Below are positions 12,401 to 22,800 of a DNA stretch of 64,000 nt, piece after piece (within the stretch, counting starts at the first letter, position 1; each line of letters begins with the position of its first letter). The notes under the pieces were generated by a model. It did not search any database. It saw only the letters and a program-made list of their open reading frames with translations, and was not told the origin of the DNA. Source of the DNA: Hydrangea macrophylla (Eukaryota > Streptophyta > Magnoliopsida > Cornales > Hydrangeaceae). The position numbers were made by a program, and so were the translations under genes. The stretch is taken from contig CM066994.1 of NCBI GenBank assembly GCA_033977485.1, forward strand, positions 43,487,155-43,551,154, read 5' to 3'.

Positions 12401-13407
12401 TAGGGCCATGCTAGGCGACGATAGCCAGAGTTTCCATTGAAATCATTGAAGTTATGCATGGATTGATGATTGATACGCTATAGGGCCCTGTTAGGCGACG
12501 ATAGCAATGTATCCATCAGAATACAATAGTTACCTTTCAAATGCTATAGGGCCCTGCTAGGCGACGATAGCGCTGTAACTATTCTATTCTCCCGGCAAGG
12601 TCACGAGGACCTAAGAGTCCAATGATTACTCTTTTTAAAACCAAAACTGCTATAGGGCCCTGCTAGGCGACGATAGCAACGTAATCATTCTACTCTGAGC
12701 TAACGGCGTTACACTGGTAATGTAACAAGTCACATGAGTCAGTTGTGGTGTCCATGGTCGAGTTGAAGTCGAATATATCGATAATGCATTCTGTTGTCAT
12801 TTCACATGTCATATGCTCATTAATATTGTTCAAGATATGTTGTACTTGTATATCCTTATCTGTATTAGGAGTGATTGGTTAAGACGTTCTCACTTAGCTT
12901 CAAAAGCTAACGGCTCCTTCCCTGCCCTGGACTTTTTACGTCTAGGTTTTGATGAGGAGAACTATCAAGGTAACGATGAAGACGAATATCACTATCCTCA
13001 GAATGGGAATTATCAGGAAGGTGATCCTGAGACAGACTATCAGGAAAAGCCTGATAATGAAGGTTATGGGTTTGCCAGTTAGAAAGAGGACCCTGGCCTA
13101 CTTCCGCATTAAGACTTCTATTACGTTTTAATTATCTTTTGGTTGATGTAATATTTAAGTGGCGTAGATCGCCCAGACTTACCTTTTGTGGTTTTCATTT
13201 GGAACTACTGTAATAGCTTAAGTAGCAAACACTCCAAGTTCCCCCATGAATACCATTAGACGCTTTTGCCAATCTCTTACTCTGATCTATATATATTTTG
13301 TTAGTATGTTGTACGGACAGGTCAGTTTTATGTAACTCGTCATTCCCTACGGGTCCAGAAAGGAAATTTTAAATTTTCCCTATTTTTGGCTACTCCGGGG
13401 CGTGACA
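9485..13407 (+). mobile_element. 3.9-kb solo LTR, Ty3/gypsy type
   Basis: It starts TGTAATACCCG and ends GGGGCGTGACA, the near-palindromic ends common in plant gypsy LTRs. It is flanked by perfect 5-bp target duplications GAGCT (9480-9484, 13408-13412). No second LTR, primer site or pol is visible inside, so it is best read as a solo LTR left by recombination between the LTRs of a very long-LTR element. A TATA-like tract (GTATATATATC, about 9936) followed by a purine-rich leader suggests plus-strand transcription. The middle (10950-11600) is very AT-rich. Four copies of a 29-bp hairpin lie at 12397-12677. It is inserted in the LTR of an older element. Confidence 0.85.
12397..12677. repeat. 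Four dispersed 29-bp hairpin repeats
   Basis: Units at 12397-12425, 12477-12505, 12543-12571 and 12649-12677. Each starts GCTATAGGGCC, contains TAGGCGACG and ends ATAGC, so GCTAT pairs with ATAGC. Two of the four are identical; the others differ by one base each. The intervening 37-77 bases differ much more than the units do. Confidence 0.85.
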
Positions 13408-13412
13408 GAGCT
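13408..13412. repeat. Target site duplication GAGCT (right)
   Basis: Exact repeat of 9480-9484 directly after the CA end of the solo LTR. Confidence 0.85.
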
Positions 13413-13720
13413 CGTGCAAATAGCTTTCACCATCTTCTTCCAGTATGATTCCCGATCGTCACGTACACTACTAATACCACCTATCGGGCTTGCATACTTG
13501 CTATTATTCTTTTACGATAGTGCCTGATTGGTTAATACATGATCTACCTTACCTATCGGACTCCGGCCAAACTTAAAACAACAACCTTGTCTTTCTGAAC
13601 CACGTGATGTTCATCTCTTGAGCCCGATGAACCTTTGCATTCTGCCATAGGCCAGCCACCCTTACCCTTTCCAACACTCCATTCAGGCTCAAAAACCTTT
13701 GGCGGTTTTTGGTGCAAACA

Positions 13721-13732
13721 ATTGCCCCCAAA
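13721..13732 (-). promoter_or_regulatory. Polypurine tract of the Tat-like element
   Basis: On the minus strand the sequence CCTTTTGGGGGCAAT directly precedes TGTTTGCACC. A G-rich tract next to a TG LTR start is the usual primer for plus-strand DNA synthesis. This fixes the element's orientation as minus. Confidence 0.6.
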
Positions 13733-14006
13733 AGGTCATATCAAACGTCCCACCCTTGGTTGATGTGACGTTTTGAATTTGAACATGCCACGTGTCCACC
13801 ATGCAAAGATTGTCATATCCTTGGGAATCCCACTAATCATTCCACATTAAATGCTACGCGTATAAAGTAAAGAGATTTTCAAAAAACCTCTCCACTTTCC
13901 CTTCTCACTTGCGTTTCTTTCTCTCTCTAGAACCAAAGGCATCTAGAGCTTCTCTCTCTAAACTCCATTATTTCCAGCGAAGCAAACCACCATTCATACT
14001 GCAGAA

Positions 14007-17000
14007 ATGGCTCCAAAAACTGCTCCGGTAACCTCTTCCAAAGGCAAGAAAGCTTTTATGGATGCCCTTCATCCCCAAAATCGATGCAAAGAAGTAAGGG
14101 CACTAGCCAAAGCCCACGCTTCAGAAATCTCCACCGAAAGCTTCACCCCCTACAACACTCCTGATGGTACTCTGGCTGCGCCTAGCCTTAGCACGGCGTT
14201 TCGCGGTGATCCTCCGGTAGCCTTCAACTCCTATTTTCCGCCGGTGGAGAACGAACCATTCCTCCAATTACCTGCCAACTGAAACAAGGCCTGGACTGCT
14301 ACCCATCCCATTAGGGGCTGGCCCATCCCTTCTATAAATTGGGACAAATGGATAACCAGGGTATCGGCCTCTAAGGCCGGTGTTTGGAGGCGAACGGGCA
14401 TCTATGATGCCATCATGCTCAACCGTTCAAGACTGGAGATAGATCGACCTCTTCTTCTCAACCCTTCTATTCTGGTCCTTTTCAAGCTACGGGTTTCTTT
14501 TCCGCTGTGGCCCAATGGCACCAACCGTAAAAGATGTCAGTTACTTGCTCGGGCTCTACCCCATGGACAAGAGATTATTCTTGGCCTAGACATTGGAACG
14601 GCCAGTTTCTTCTACCCTCAGCAAGAATCAGTCAGAGACGGAGCCGTGTCATATCGGCCGATTACAGCTTTTGGCGGTTTTTTGACCACTTGCATGGGCA
14701 AGGAAAGGGCTGAGGTGACCATTGCTGAACATACTGCCTTCATCATCTACTAGCTGAACAGGTATCTCTTCTGTTCAGCCAGTCAGGCCATAACTAAATA
14801 ATACACCACTTTAGCTTTGGCATTATCTTCTGGTAAGCATCTATCCCTTTCCACTCTTGTCTGGGCGCATCTGGTCCGTGGCGTGACCGACTTTGTTCAA
14901 TCAGGCTTCAATGCAGGGGGGAAGCCCGATCTAGATCCTTCAGCTTTGGCTGTATTCCTACTTTCAATAATACAGACCAGCTACTCGTCAACTGCCGTCC
15001 ATTCCCATTTTCGTCGTCCATTTTATGGACGTTACTCCTTCTTCCCACTCCTTTGAGGAGTGCTTCTCGTTCTTTTATGAGGGGTGTACCAATCGGGATA
15101 CTCCTCTCTTTACTCCCTTTTCTTCTCTTCATTTCCCCACCTTTCTGCAACTTCCCCATAACCCAGCTAATTGGGGGTCGGGCACCCAGTTTTCATACAA
15201 TGAAATCTTCTCTAGCTACTTGGTAGCTAGAGACATAATCTTTAACCCAAGCATCCCTTCCGCCAACAACAAATGTGGGGCCGAGTATTACTTCACTCCG
15301 ATTTATGCCCGTCAGTTCGGGCTTTCTCAACTGGTGCTCATTCCCCCAGCCATCACTGTAAATGTCGACTGGGTGGAACGCTGCCTTATTGTGAACAACG
15401 GGCAGGTGAAAATCAAGGAAAGGTCGGACAAACTGAAGGTTGCGTTCAAGTTTACTCCTTTCTCAGCCCGTCCTGTTATCTCTGAGGAGTTCAACAAATG
15501 GTGGTCCGATCGGGCCTCCCAAAATTTTACGGGCACTGCTATAGAGGCACTGCTTCAATTTGCCATGTCATCGGCCACGGAGGCCGATGTGCTAGTTGTT
15601 GCACTAGTGCCTGCCCGACGGAAACAAGTAACGAAAAGGCCGGCTCGTAAACAAGCACCAAGACAAGGACCAAAGAAGAAGCAAAAACAAGCCTCAGCCC
15701 CAGCCCAGGTACTACTCTATTTTTCCTTGATTTGCAGCCCGACTAAACCCATAACATTTCTAATCCCCTTTTTTTATTTCAGCTTGTGGACGAGGATTTG
15801 GGGGAGGACCTGACTGAGCAAGGCACACAGTCACAAATAGCTCCTTCCTCCGGCCTTCCCGCCGATTTCCCTTCTTCTCCTACTCAGGCGGCGGCCTACC
15901 TCGAGCATGTTGTAGTAAGGGTTATGCCTCTTCATATCCTACCACCCTTGACCCCATCGAACGGGGACGAGAACGTTGATCCTGCTGGCGGCAGCATCCC
16001 GGAGCAGGTAGTCCTTTCCTCCAGCAGTGAGGACGAGCTCAGAGGTGATTCCACTATGGGGGCCGCCGAAGAAGTTGACCAAATGGTTCAACCGGTAGAA
16101 GAAAGGACCGATGCTGATACATCTGGTCGGGCTGATTCCCCAATTGTCGTGGAATTGGCCACTGAACATATGGAAGAAACAACGGAGGCCGATCTTTCAA
16201 CTTCTTCTCTCTCTACCGTCCCTCCTTCCCTTAGTAGCGAGGATCGTGCTCTGGCAGAAACCCCGGCTGTCGTAGAAACTGCTCAAACCATGGGTGAAGG
16301 AACGGGCATCCACATGGAGGAGAGGATTACAGTAACCCCATCAGAATCAGCCCAACAGCCATCACAACCATCATCTTCCCAACCAAGTGGCGAGGCTGTT
16401 CAAGATGCATCGGCCTCAGTAGTACCCGCCCAAGTATTATCATGCTTTGCATTCGGGTTTACTCTTTCGTTAATACATTAGCCCCTTATAACTTTAAACC
16501 TTTTGAATAGACCGTTCCTCTGGATCCAGCGCCGTTTGTCCCGTTTGACCATTTTTTTAGCAGCCTAGACCTTAGGGCATTCGACTTGGGTTCATTAGAG
16601 CCTGAAGCAGCCTCCCCCACCAGTATTCAATGGTCCAAGGATCTCCTCCTTGGACTGGTTACCAAAGACCTTACCAACCTCCCCCCTGCTGCTGATATGG
16701 ATGCTACGGTCTCCTAGGGCGATCGACCTCGACTATTCAGGCTGAAGCTGAGGCTCATCTTGGTGCCTGACAAAAAGCGGTACAGTTTCTTTAGGCGGCC
16801 AAGACCAAGTATAAAGCCGGTGAAACCACTCAGGCCCAAGTGATTGCTCGGGACGCTTGGCTGCAGGCCCGTATTGCTACTCTTAAGGCGCAATTGGAAC
16901 AATGCGAGGCCAAGGTCATCAACAATGATGCAGCGTTAGCAAAAGTGGACGGGGTCTTGGCCCAACTGGGGGGAGACACTCAGAAGCGTGGTGACCAGCT

Positions 17001-17031
17001 ACAAGCTAGTCTTCCAATTTCCCATGCCTAG
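14007..17031 (+). pseudogene. Decayed spliced antisense ORF with plant mobile domain-like sequence
   Basis: A former plus-strand gene, antisense to the pol remnant at 17319-17521. The frame opened at 14007 continues to 14753 with one stop at 14280. It contains INWDKWITRVSASKAGVWRR, typical of 'aminotransferase-like, plant mobile domain' proteins. A nearby frame (about 14505-14590) holds the conserved phrase PTVKDVSYLLGL, so there is a frameshift near 14500. 15025-15813 restores a long frame (about 262 codons) with a basic KRPARK...KKKQKQ tail. Introns with GT-AG ends are inferred at 15709-15782 and 16434-16510. The next exon is acidic and Ser/Pro-rich. 16840-17031 encodes a coiled-coil-like segment (LKAQLEQCEAKV). 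Stops at 14280 and about 16716 and several frameshifts make it non-functional. Antisense ORFs near the 3' LTR are known in Tat-lineage retrotransposons. Confidence 0.65.
15709..15782 (+). other. Inferred intron in the antisense ORF
   Basis: The exon ends GCCCAG before GTACTACTC and the acceptor is TTTTTTATTTCAG at 15782. Removing 74 nt joins an Ala/Gln-rich tail (SAPAQ) in frame to LVDEDLGEDL. Confidence 0.5.
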
Positions 17032-17318
17032 TCCCGAAAACTTGACAAGGCCAAGCAAGATCGGACTGGAGCTCGAATGACCTGAGACGATCTGAAGACA
17101 AAACTTAGGAATTTTGAATCGACTTAGAGGCCAATTCCTACCTTTTGTACTTGTAGATATATATTTCCTCTTTTTGTACTGAACACTTGTAGGTAAGCTG
17201 TGCCCAGCACTTATTTAATACAATTATGGATTTTTGATTATTCGCTCTCAGGCTCATAATTGATAAGTAGATCACACTCCAAACCTAGATTCGGTCTATA
17301 TTCCAAATCAACAGTTTC

Positions 17319-17521
17319 TCACAAAGTGGGATAATAAGACTTTAAATACTGACCATTTATCAATCTGGCATGGGCCGTTCCATTTATATCGCGCGGCCTG
17401 TATACCCCACCTCTCTTGACTTGATGGACGTTGAAAGGATCTTCCCAATTGACCGACCATTTACCGTATCGGTTGTCCTTGTCCCCGATAGGTAAGACGG
17501 CCTTCCAAACCAAGTCGTCTA
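17319..17521 (-). pseudogene. Ty3/gypsy pol remnant: integrase C-terminal end
   Basis: The minus strand encodes about 66 residues beginning DDLVWKAVLPIGDKDN, then GKWSVNWEDPF and a tail ending NGQYLKSYYPTL before a stop. This is the usual C-terminal end of plant gypsy polyproteins (pattern GDLVWK..LP.G..D..GKWSPNWEGP....NGKYLK.YYP), especially the Tat/Ogre group. The upstream part of pol is absent: homology stops at about 17521, where unrelated sequence begins. It shows that the element around 8.7-17.5 kb lies on the minus strand. Confidence 0.75.
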
Positions 17522-19400
17522 TATAATTTTAGGACCAAAACTACTAGGAGTCTAGGATGCATTATATAATTTTACTTCACTCAGGCATTTTTATGACATA
17601 TATCCTAGTTGCTTCAGTTGTACTATACCTCCCAATTTGGTCCCAAACCATAGTGGTTTTCTAAGTTATAATAAGTTGGAACCTAGTCACAACTTTTCGG
17701 GAACAAAACCAGCAGGATTTATCATAGAATTTCCCCTTCACTTTATATTAAGTTCATGACGCAAACTTTGACATCGAGGCTCCGTTTGATAAAACAGAAA
17801 AATTAAGTACTGAAAATTAAGTGCTGAATTTTTACGTACTGAAAATTTTAAGCGATTGAATTTGGAATACTGAAAACAATGGTTCAAGTACTCAAATAGA
17901 CTGCTTTCAGCAATTATATTCGGCTAAAATTTGTCACTTAAAGTTTTCAATGGATTTTTTACTGCTTTTTCAATTAAGTGGTATGTTATCAAACGCACTG
18001 AAAATAATTAATTGCTGAAAACTTTCATTTTAGTACTTAATTGGGTTATCAAACACACCCAAGCGTTTTTATGATGGACAATTATCTTGCTAATGATCTT
18101 AGGATGTATAACATATCTTAGTGGTTTTGGTGTTAACAAGGATATAACTTGGCGCTACCATAAAATATTTTGTGAAAAATACTGACTTCAAAAGTAATGT
18201 GGCTTTCTTATAATCATTTAACACCTTGATACAATATTTTTAGCCCTACTTTGATGCTAAAATGTTGAAACTTGGGATACACCATTTATCCTAAACTACT
18301 AAGATGTACGCATAGAAGATCCCTTATAAGGGCCCTTCTGGTACATAGATTTCGTGAGAAAAAAAGAAAAATACGAAAGAAAATATTTTCCTTTATTTAG
18401 TTACTCAAGAAAATAGCAATGAATGAAAAGAAAATAAAGTAAGAAATTACTTAAATAAGTTGAGCTTTAATTAATTAATTAAGTTGAAGTTTGCAGGCCA
18501 GCTTTCTCCCTCTTTTCTTAATTTACAATTATATTTTAAAATTTTCCAAGTTTAATATTGTTTAAACATGAAAGAAAATACGAGAAAAAACACAAGGGAA
18601 TGAGTTTTCTTTTTTTTTACTGACCACTTTTTTCACTAAAGTAAATTTATGTCTCAGGGCCCACACAAAGACCATCCAAAGAATTCGATAATAGCTAATG
18701 AAAGTCACCTTTGGAACAAGATTCAGATTCAAGCCTCAGCCATCCAATTATTACCTTTGCCACTGAACAAGATTCAGATAGACAACAAATGCCAGCAAGA
18801 AACACCTATAAGAACTCTTACTAATTGCTGAAATCACAGTCAAACGCCCTAGGATTTATATATATATATATATATATATATATGGGTGTTTGTGTGTGTG
18901 TGTTTATATATATGTATATACTACTAACCAAGATTAAAAATCCACTCATCAAAAAATAATCCAAACGAGAAATAGAAAGATGATCATCTCCTTCCAGAAG
19001 AACCACCATTTGGGTTTAAGTTCTTCATAGCTTATACTAACCAAAACCTGCAATTTGAACTATGCAGGCTAGCAATCATACTAGTTACTTTGGCTAGCTG
19101 GTCATACTATCTAGCCAAAATTTGGGAGTCAAATTCTCTTTTCAAATAGCAACGGTCAGTTTTTTTTTTTTTTTTAGGGTCAATCGGTACAAATCTCAAC
19201 TGTCAAAAACAATGAAGGAGCTAGTTAAAAAGTAACTATAACTAAAATACTGTGAGGTTTCTAGCTAAAATAGCTAAGCCGTGCTCTTGTACAACTCCTG
19301 CACATGAAATATTGGAGTACAAATATGGTGGAAAATTTTGAATACAATATTGAATCAAGTGCAGTCATTTTCTACGGAAATTGTAATCAATGAAACCTAG
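17522..19400. other. Intergenic sequence downstream of the EXS gene
   Basis: Non-coding. Contains the MITE at 17778-18060, AT microsatellites at about 18857-18883 and 19404-19437, and a poly-T tract near 19160. The ORFs at 18649-18831 and 18821-19009 are not supportable. Confidence 0.6.
17778..18060. mobile_element. MITE, hAT-like
   Basis: Inverted ends GGCTCCGTTTGATAA and TTATCAAACACACCC bound 283 bp. Subterminal repeats of AATTAAGTACTGAAAA occur in both orientations. Such GTTTG ends are common in hAT-type MITEs. No exact 8-bp target duplication is visible. Confidence 0.55.
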
Positions 19401-19401
19401 T

Positions 19402-19403
<2 letters not shown>

Positions 19404-19437
<34 letters not shown>
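19404..19437. repeat. (AT)n microsatellite in the 3' flank of the EXS gene
   Basis: About 17 TA units, 150 bases beyond the EXS stop codon, probably at or just after the transcript 3' end. A similar (TA)n is at 18857-18883. Confidence 0.9.
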
Positions 19438-19440
<3 letters not shown>

Positions 19441-19582
19441 TGAGAAAATTTCAATGGGGTAATCTGAATGAAAGAACAAAATGGAATGGGCAGGTAAACC
19501 ATTCAACCAATATAGCGAGAAGCCGAGAACATGAATAGTAAACCTTAACTGTGCATGACACTGATTTCGTGGTCCACAGATT

Positions 19583-19840
19583 CTACACATTGTGGTCGTT
19601 GGAGTTGAGCAATTTCTCTTCCTCATTTGAGATGTCACTCATAGAGACCTGAATATTCGGTTTAGAGTTCGCCTTATTCCACTCATTTTCTACGCGGAAG
19701 AAAACCCATTGAAACCGGCGGAGTATCTCCAAGGCAGTAATGGTGAACACTGTAATGTAATTGTGGCGGAGATGAGCTGACAGCTTGTACGTCCATGCAC
19801 ATCGCAGGATCAAATTGCTAGTTATTACCCAAAAGTAAAC
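19583..19840 (-). CDS. EXS gene exon 13 and stop
   Basis: 85 codons plus TAG. Begins VYFWVITSNLILRCAWTYKL, continues SAHLRHNYITVFTITALEIL and RRFQWVFFRVENEWNK, and ends in a hydrophilic tail EEEKLLNSNDHNV. The acidic di-leucine (EEEKLL) could be a membrane-sorting signal. The 3' UTR extends to lower coordinates towards the (AT)n at 19437. Confidence 0.92.
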   Translation of the reverse strand, partial: VYFWVITSNLILRCAWTYKLSAHLRHNYITVFTITALEILRRFQWVFFRVENEWNKANSKPNIQVSMSDISNEEEKLLNSNDHNV

Positions 19841-22800
19841 CTGCAGAAATCCCAGATTAGAGAATTAGCTTTCCAGATACTTCAATAAACCAAGGGCCTG
19901 TTGAGGAATGCCTAAAACGAGGGGATTAGGTTCAGACCCTTTCTCACTGTTATCTAGTTTTGATGAAACCAGTATTGTGTTGGTTTTGGTAAAGATCCAG
20001 TTCTTGGGTAATTTTTTAGTCAGGGATGGACTCCTGAGTAACCAAAAAGCAGCTAAAACAAATACCAAACAATTTATAACTTATTCTTTTTGGAACAACA
20101 AAATCCTTTATTGTATTACCGAAAATACCCAAAATAGCCTCTAAGTTTACATAGAGACAAAAGGTCAAGTAGATCACATCAGCTAAGGGTGAAATCGGTT
20201 CAGTTCGGTTCGGTCGGTTTTGGGGGGGTTGATTTTCAACCGATCGGCTCGGCTCGGCTCGGCTCGGTTTTAAGGCTATTTTTTCGGTTCGGTTTCGGTT
20301 TTATACCATGAATATTTTGTGAGAACAGACCAAACCGATCTGTTTGGTCCGGTTGGTCGGTTTTTCTGTTAGGTCTTTCACCCCTGTGACATCAGCCAAT
20401 TTTTTTACATCATCTTAAACGTATGCTATGTTTGGAAGGAAGGAAGGGGGATCGGAAGAGAGCAGGAAAGATGATAAAATCCATTGTTTGGTAGAGTGAA
20501 GGAGGGGAGGGAATGGAGGAAGGAAGAGTCATCCCTCCAGGTCCACCATTTCTAAATCCGTCGAAAAGTGCGCGGTTTGAAAGAGAGAAGAAGCTTCCAT
20601 CTTTTTTTGATTTTTTTCTTGGAAAAAACTCATCCTCGTATATGGCAGCGTGCAACAATGAAATACATAATATGTCAATACTTTCCTTCATCCTGTCCTC
20701 ATTCAACAAACAAAAGGAGGGAAGAACTCTTTCCTTTCCCTTCTCCCTTCCCTTCCCTTCCCTTCCGCTTTTCTATCCCTCGTATCAAACATAGCATTAA
20801 TGCACAAGATGTGGAAGGAGAGAGTAAGTCGATCCTCAACTAACAGGTAAGGTCGATAAGAGAAACCTACTTTATCTATTCATGACAGTGCACCTGCCAT
20901 GTGGATGCCTCTGTTCAAAGGCTGAACTAAGAGCCCGTTTAGGTTTAGCTTCTGGAATAAGAGCTTTTTTATGAAGCTACAAATTGCAGCTTTTTTTTAA
21001 AAAGTTGTTTTTTAGCTTTTAGAAGAAAAAATATTTTTCTAAAGGGCTGTGCAAAAGCTGATCCAAATTGGTCACAGCTTTTTAAACAATCATTTTTAAT
21101 TGATTGTTGGCCCGAAAAAGACCCCAAGCGGGCTCTTACTAGATCAGGGGTCTGGTAGATGGTTCAACAAGAAGGATCAATCCAGACCACAGACAACAAT
21201 AAAGTAGAATTGGTACATCCTTACCCATTTCCGACCATACAACAAATGCGACAAGAGATGTGGTTTGCTGAACTTGAAAATCCGAGTGAAGCCACTGGCA
21301 TAAAAGGAGAAAATGGTCAGCAACTCATAAGTGCTTTATTTAGGTCTATGTCAATGTAAGGTTGGCTTGGATGTGTGAGAAACTTCACAAGTGTGGGTAA
21401 TTAATAAAAGTTACATTACATATAAGTTATAACCATGCTCCTCAAGAAATAACCCCAGAGCTCAGCATAAAGGATACTGAGCTCAACATTAAGGCTTTTT
21501 GGTTCATGGATTTTCGTGAGGGAAAGGAGAACACACTACAGAAGAATTTTCTTTCTTTGGTTGATACAAAAAATAAAGAGCGAAGTAGGAAGCAAAGAAA
21601 ATATGGTGAAACATGACTTTTTTGTGTGTGAGCCACATCCCTCCCTCTTTTCTTGAGGTAATCATTTTATTTTGGAAATTTTCAATTCTAATGATATTTA
21701 GGCATTGAGGAACACTAGGGATAGCATTAAGGCTCTGTTCGTTCATGGATTTAGGGAGGGAAATAAAAGGAAAACACTAAGGCTTTGTTTGGTTGATGGA
21801 TTTGGTGAGGGAAATGATAATGGAAAGGAAAACAAGATGGAAAAGTAGAAAACTAGTCCCATCCGTAAGGTAAAAGGAACTAGTTTTCCATCTTGTTTTC
21901 CTTTCCTCTTTCTTTTCCCTCATGAAATCCATGAGCCAAATTACCAAACAAAGTCTAAAGGAAAAAAAATTCCTCTGTTTGGTTACAAAGGAAAATGGTG
22001 AGAAAAAAGGCAGGAAAAGAAAATATAGTGAAAAATAAATTAAAAATATTGAATTTTGCGAGTCACCTTCCACCCTTTTTTCTTATGTTACATTTATATT
22101 TTTAAAATTGTTAACTTTTGATGTTATTTAAGCATGGAGGAAAACACGAGGGAAAACATTAAGGAGCTAGTTTTCTTCTTGTTTTTCTTCCCCTTTTCTT
22201 TTCCCTCAATGAATCCACAAGCCAAACAAAGCCAAGGAAATAGCTATCCTTCTCATTTTCCTTTTCCGTCTCCAAAACCTGCAAACCAAATGGAGCTGAT
22301 TGGATTTATACCATCTCCAAAGTAGAAACAAGCAGAAAAAGAGATAAGTCAAGATTTGACATATAAGGTCAGATTTGGCAGAGGCAGATACAAGAGTTAG
22401 CGAGAAGCCCCAACTGAAAGTTTTCACATTTATGTGTCACCTACAAAAGGGTAAAGGAACATTTGAACATACCTCAAGTCCCAATCACGGGTAACATCCC
22501 AGTAGAACGAGTACAAAGAGTTCAAAACACCTGATAGAAGCCAAAGAGGCCGATAAACGTTCGTCCACCTATCAGGGAAGACATGATATTTAAGGGCTGA
22601 AAGAAAAATCACTGGTACCGCGGTTGAATATTTTAAAGCTGTAACCATAAGAAACAACGGTTACTATAACATATAGACATGAAGTCAAGAACGATCAAGT
22701 ATGAATAATAAAGAAACAAGAACGATCAAGTATGAATAATAAAGAAACAAATTTTGGATATGCCTAAGAAAAACTGCACAATAGCTTAATGATTGACTAG

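Larger units (their letters stand above)
8741..13720 (-). mobile_element. 3' LTR of a minus-strand Tat-like gypsy element, split by a solo LTR
   Basis: Read on the minus strand, the LTR starts TGTTTGCACC at 13720, directly after a purine-rich tract. It is interrupted at 13407-9485 by the nested solo LTR, resumes at 9484, and ends near 8741 (CATCACA). Removing the insertion and one target duplication leaves about 1.05 kb. A TATA-like CTATAAATATAG lies at about 9092-9105 on the minus strand and AATAAA-type signals follow near 8845. The right boundary is firm because of the polypurine tract. The left boundary is an estimate, since the partner LTR is missing. Confidence 0.6.

Noticed and set aside
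12813..13082. Plus-strand ORF of 89 codons with an acidic Tyr/Glu/Asp-rich end
   Set aside because: Inside the 3.9-kb solo LTR. Acidic composition alone is not evidence for a gene.
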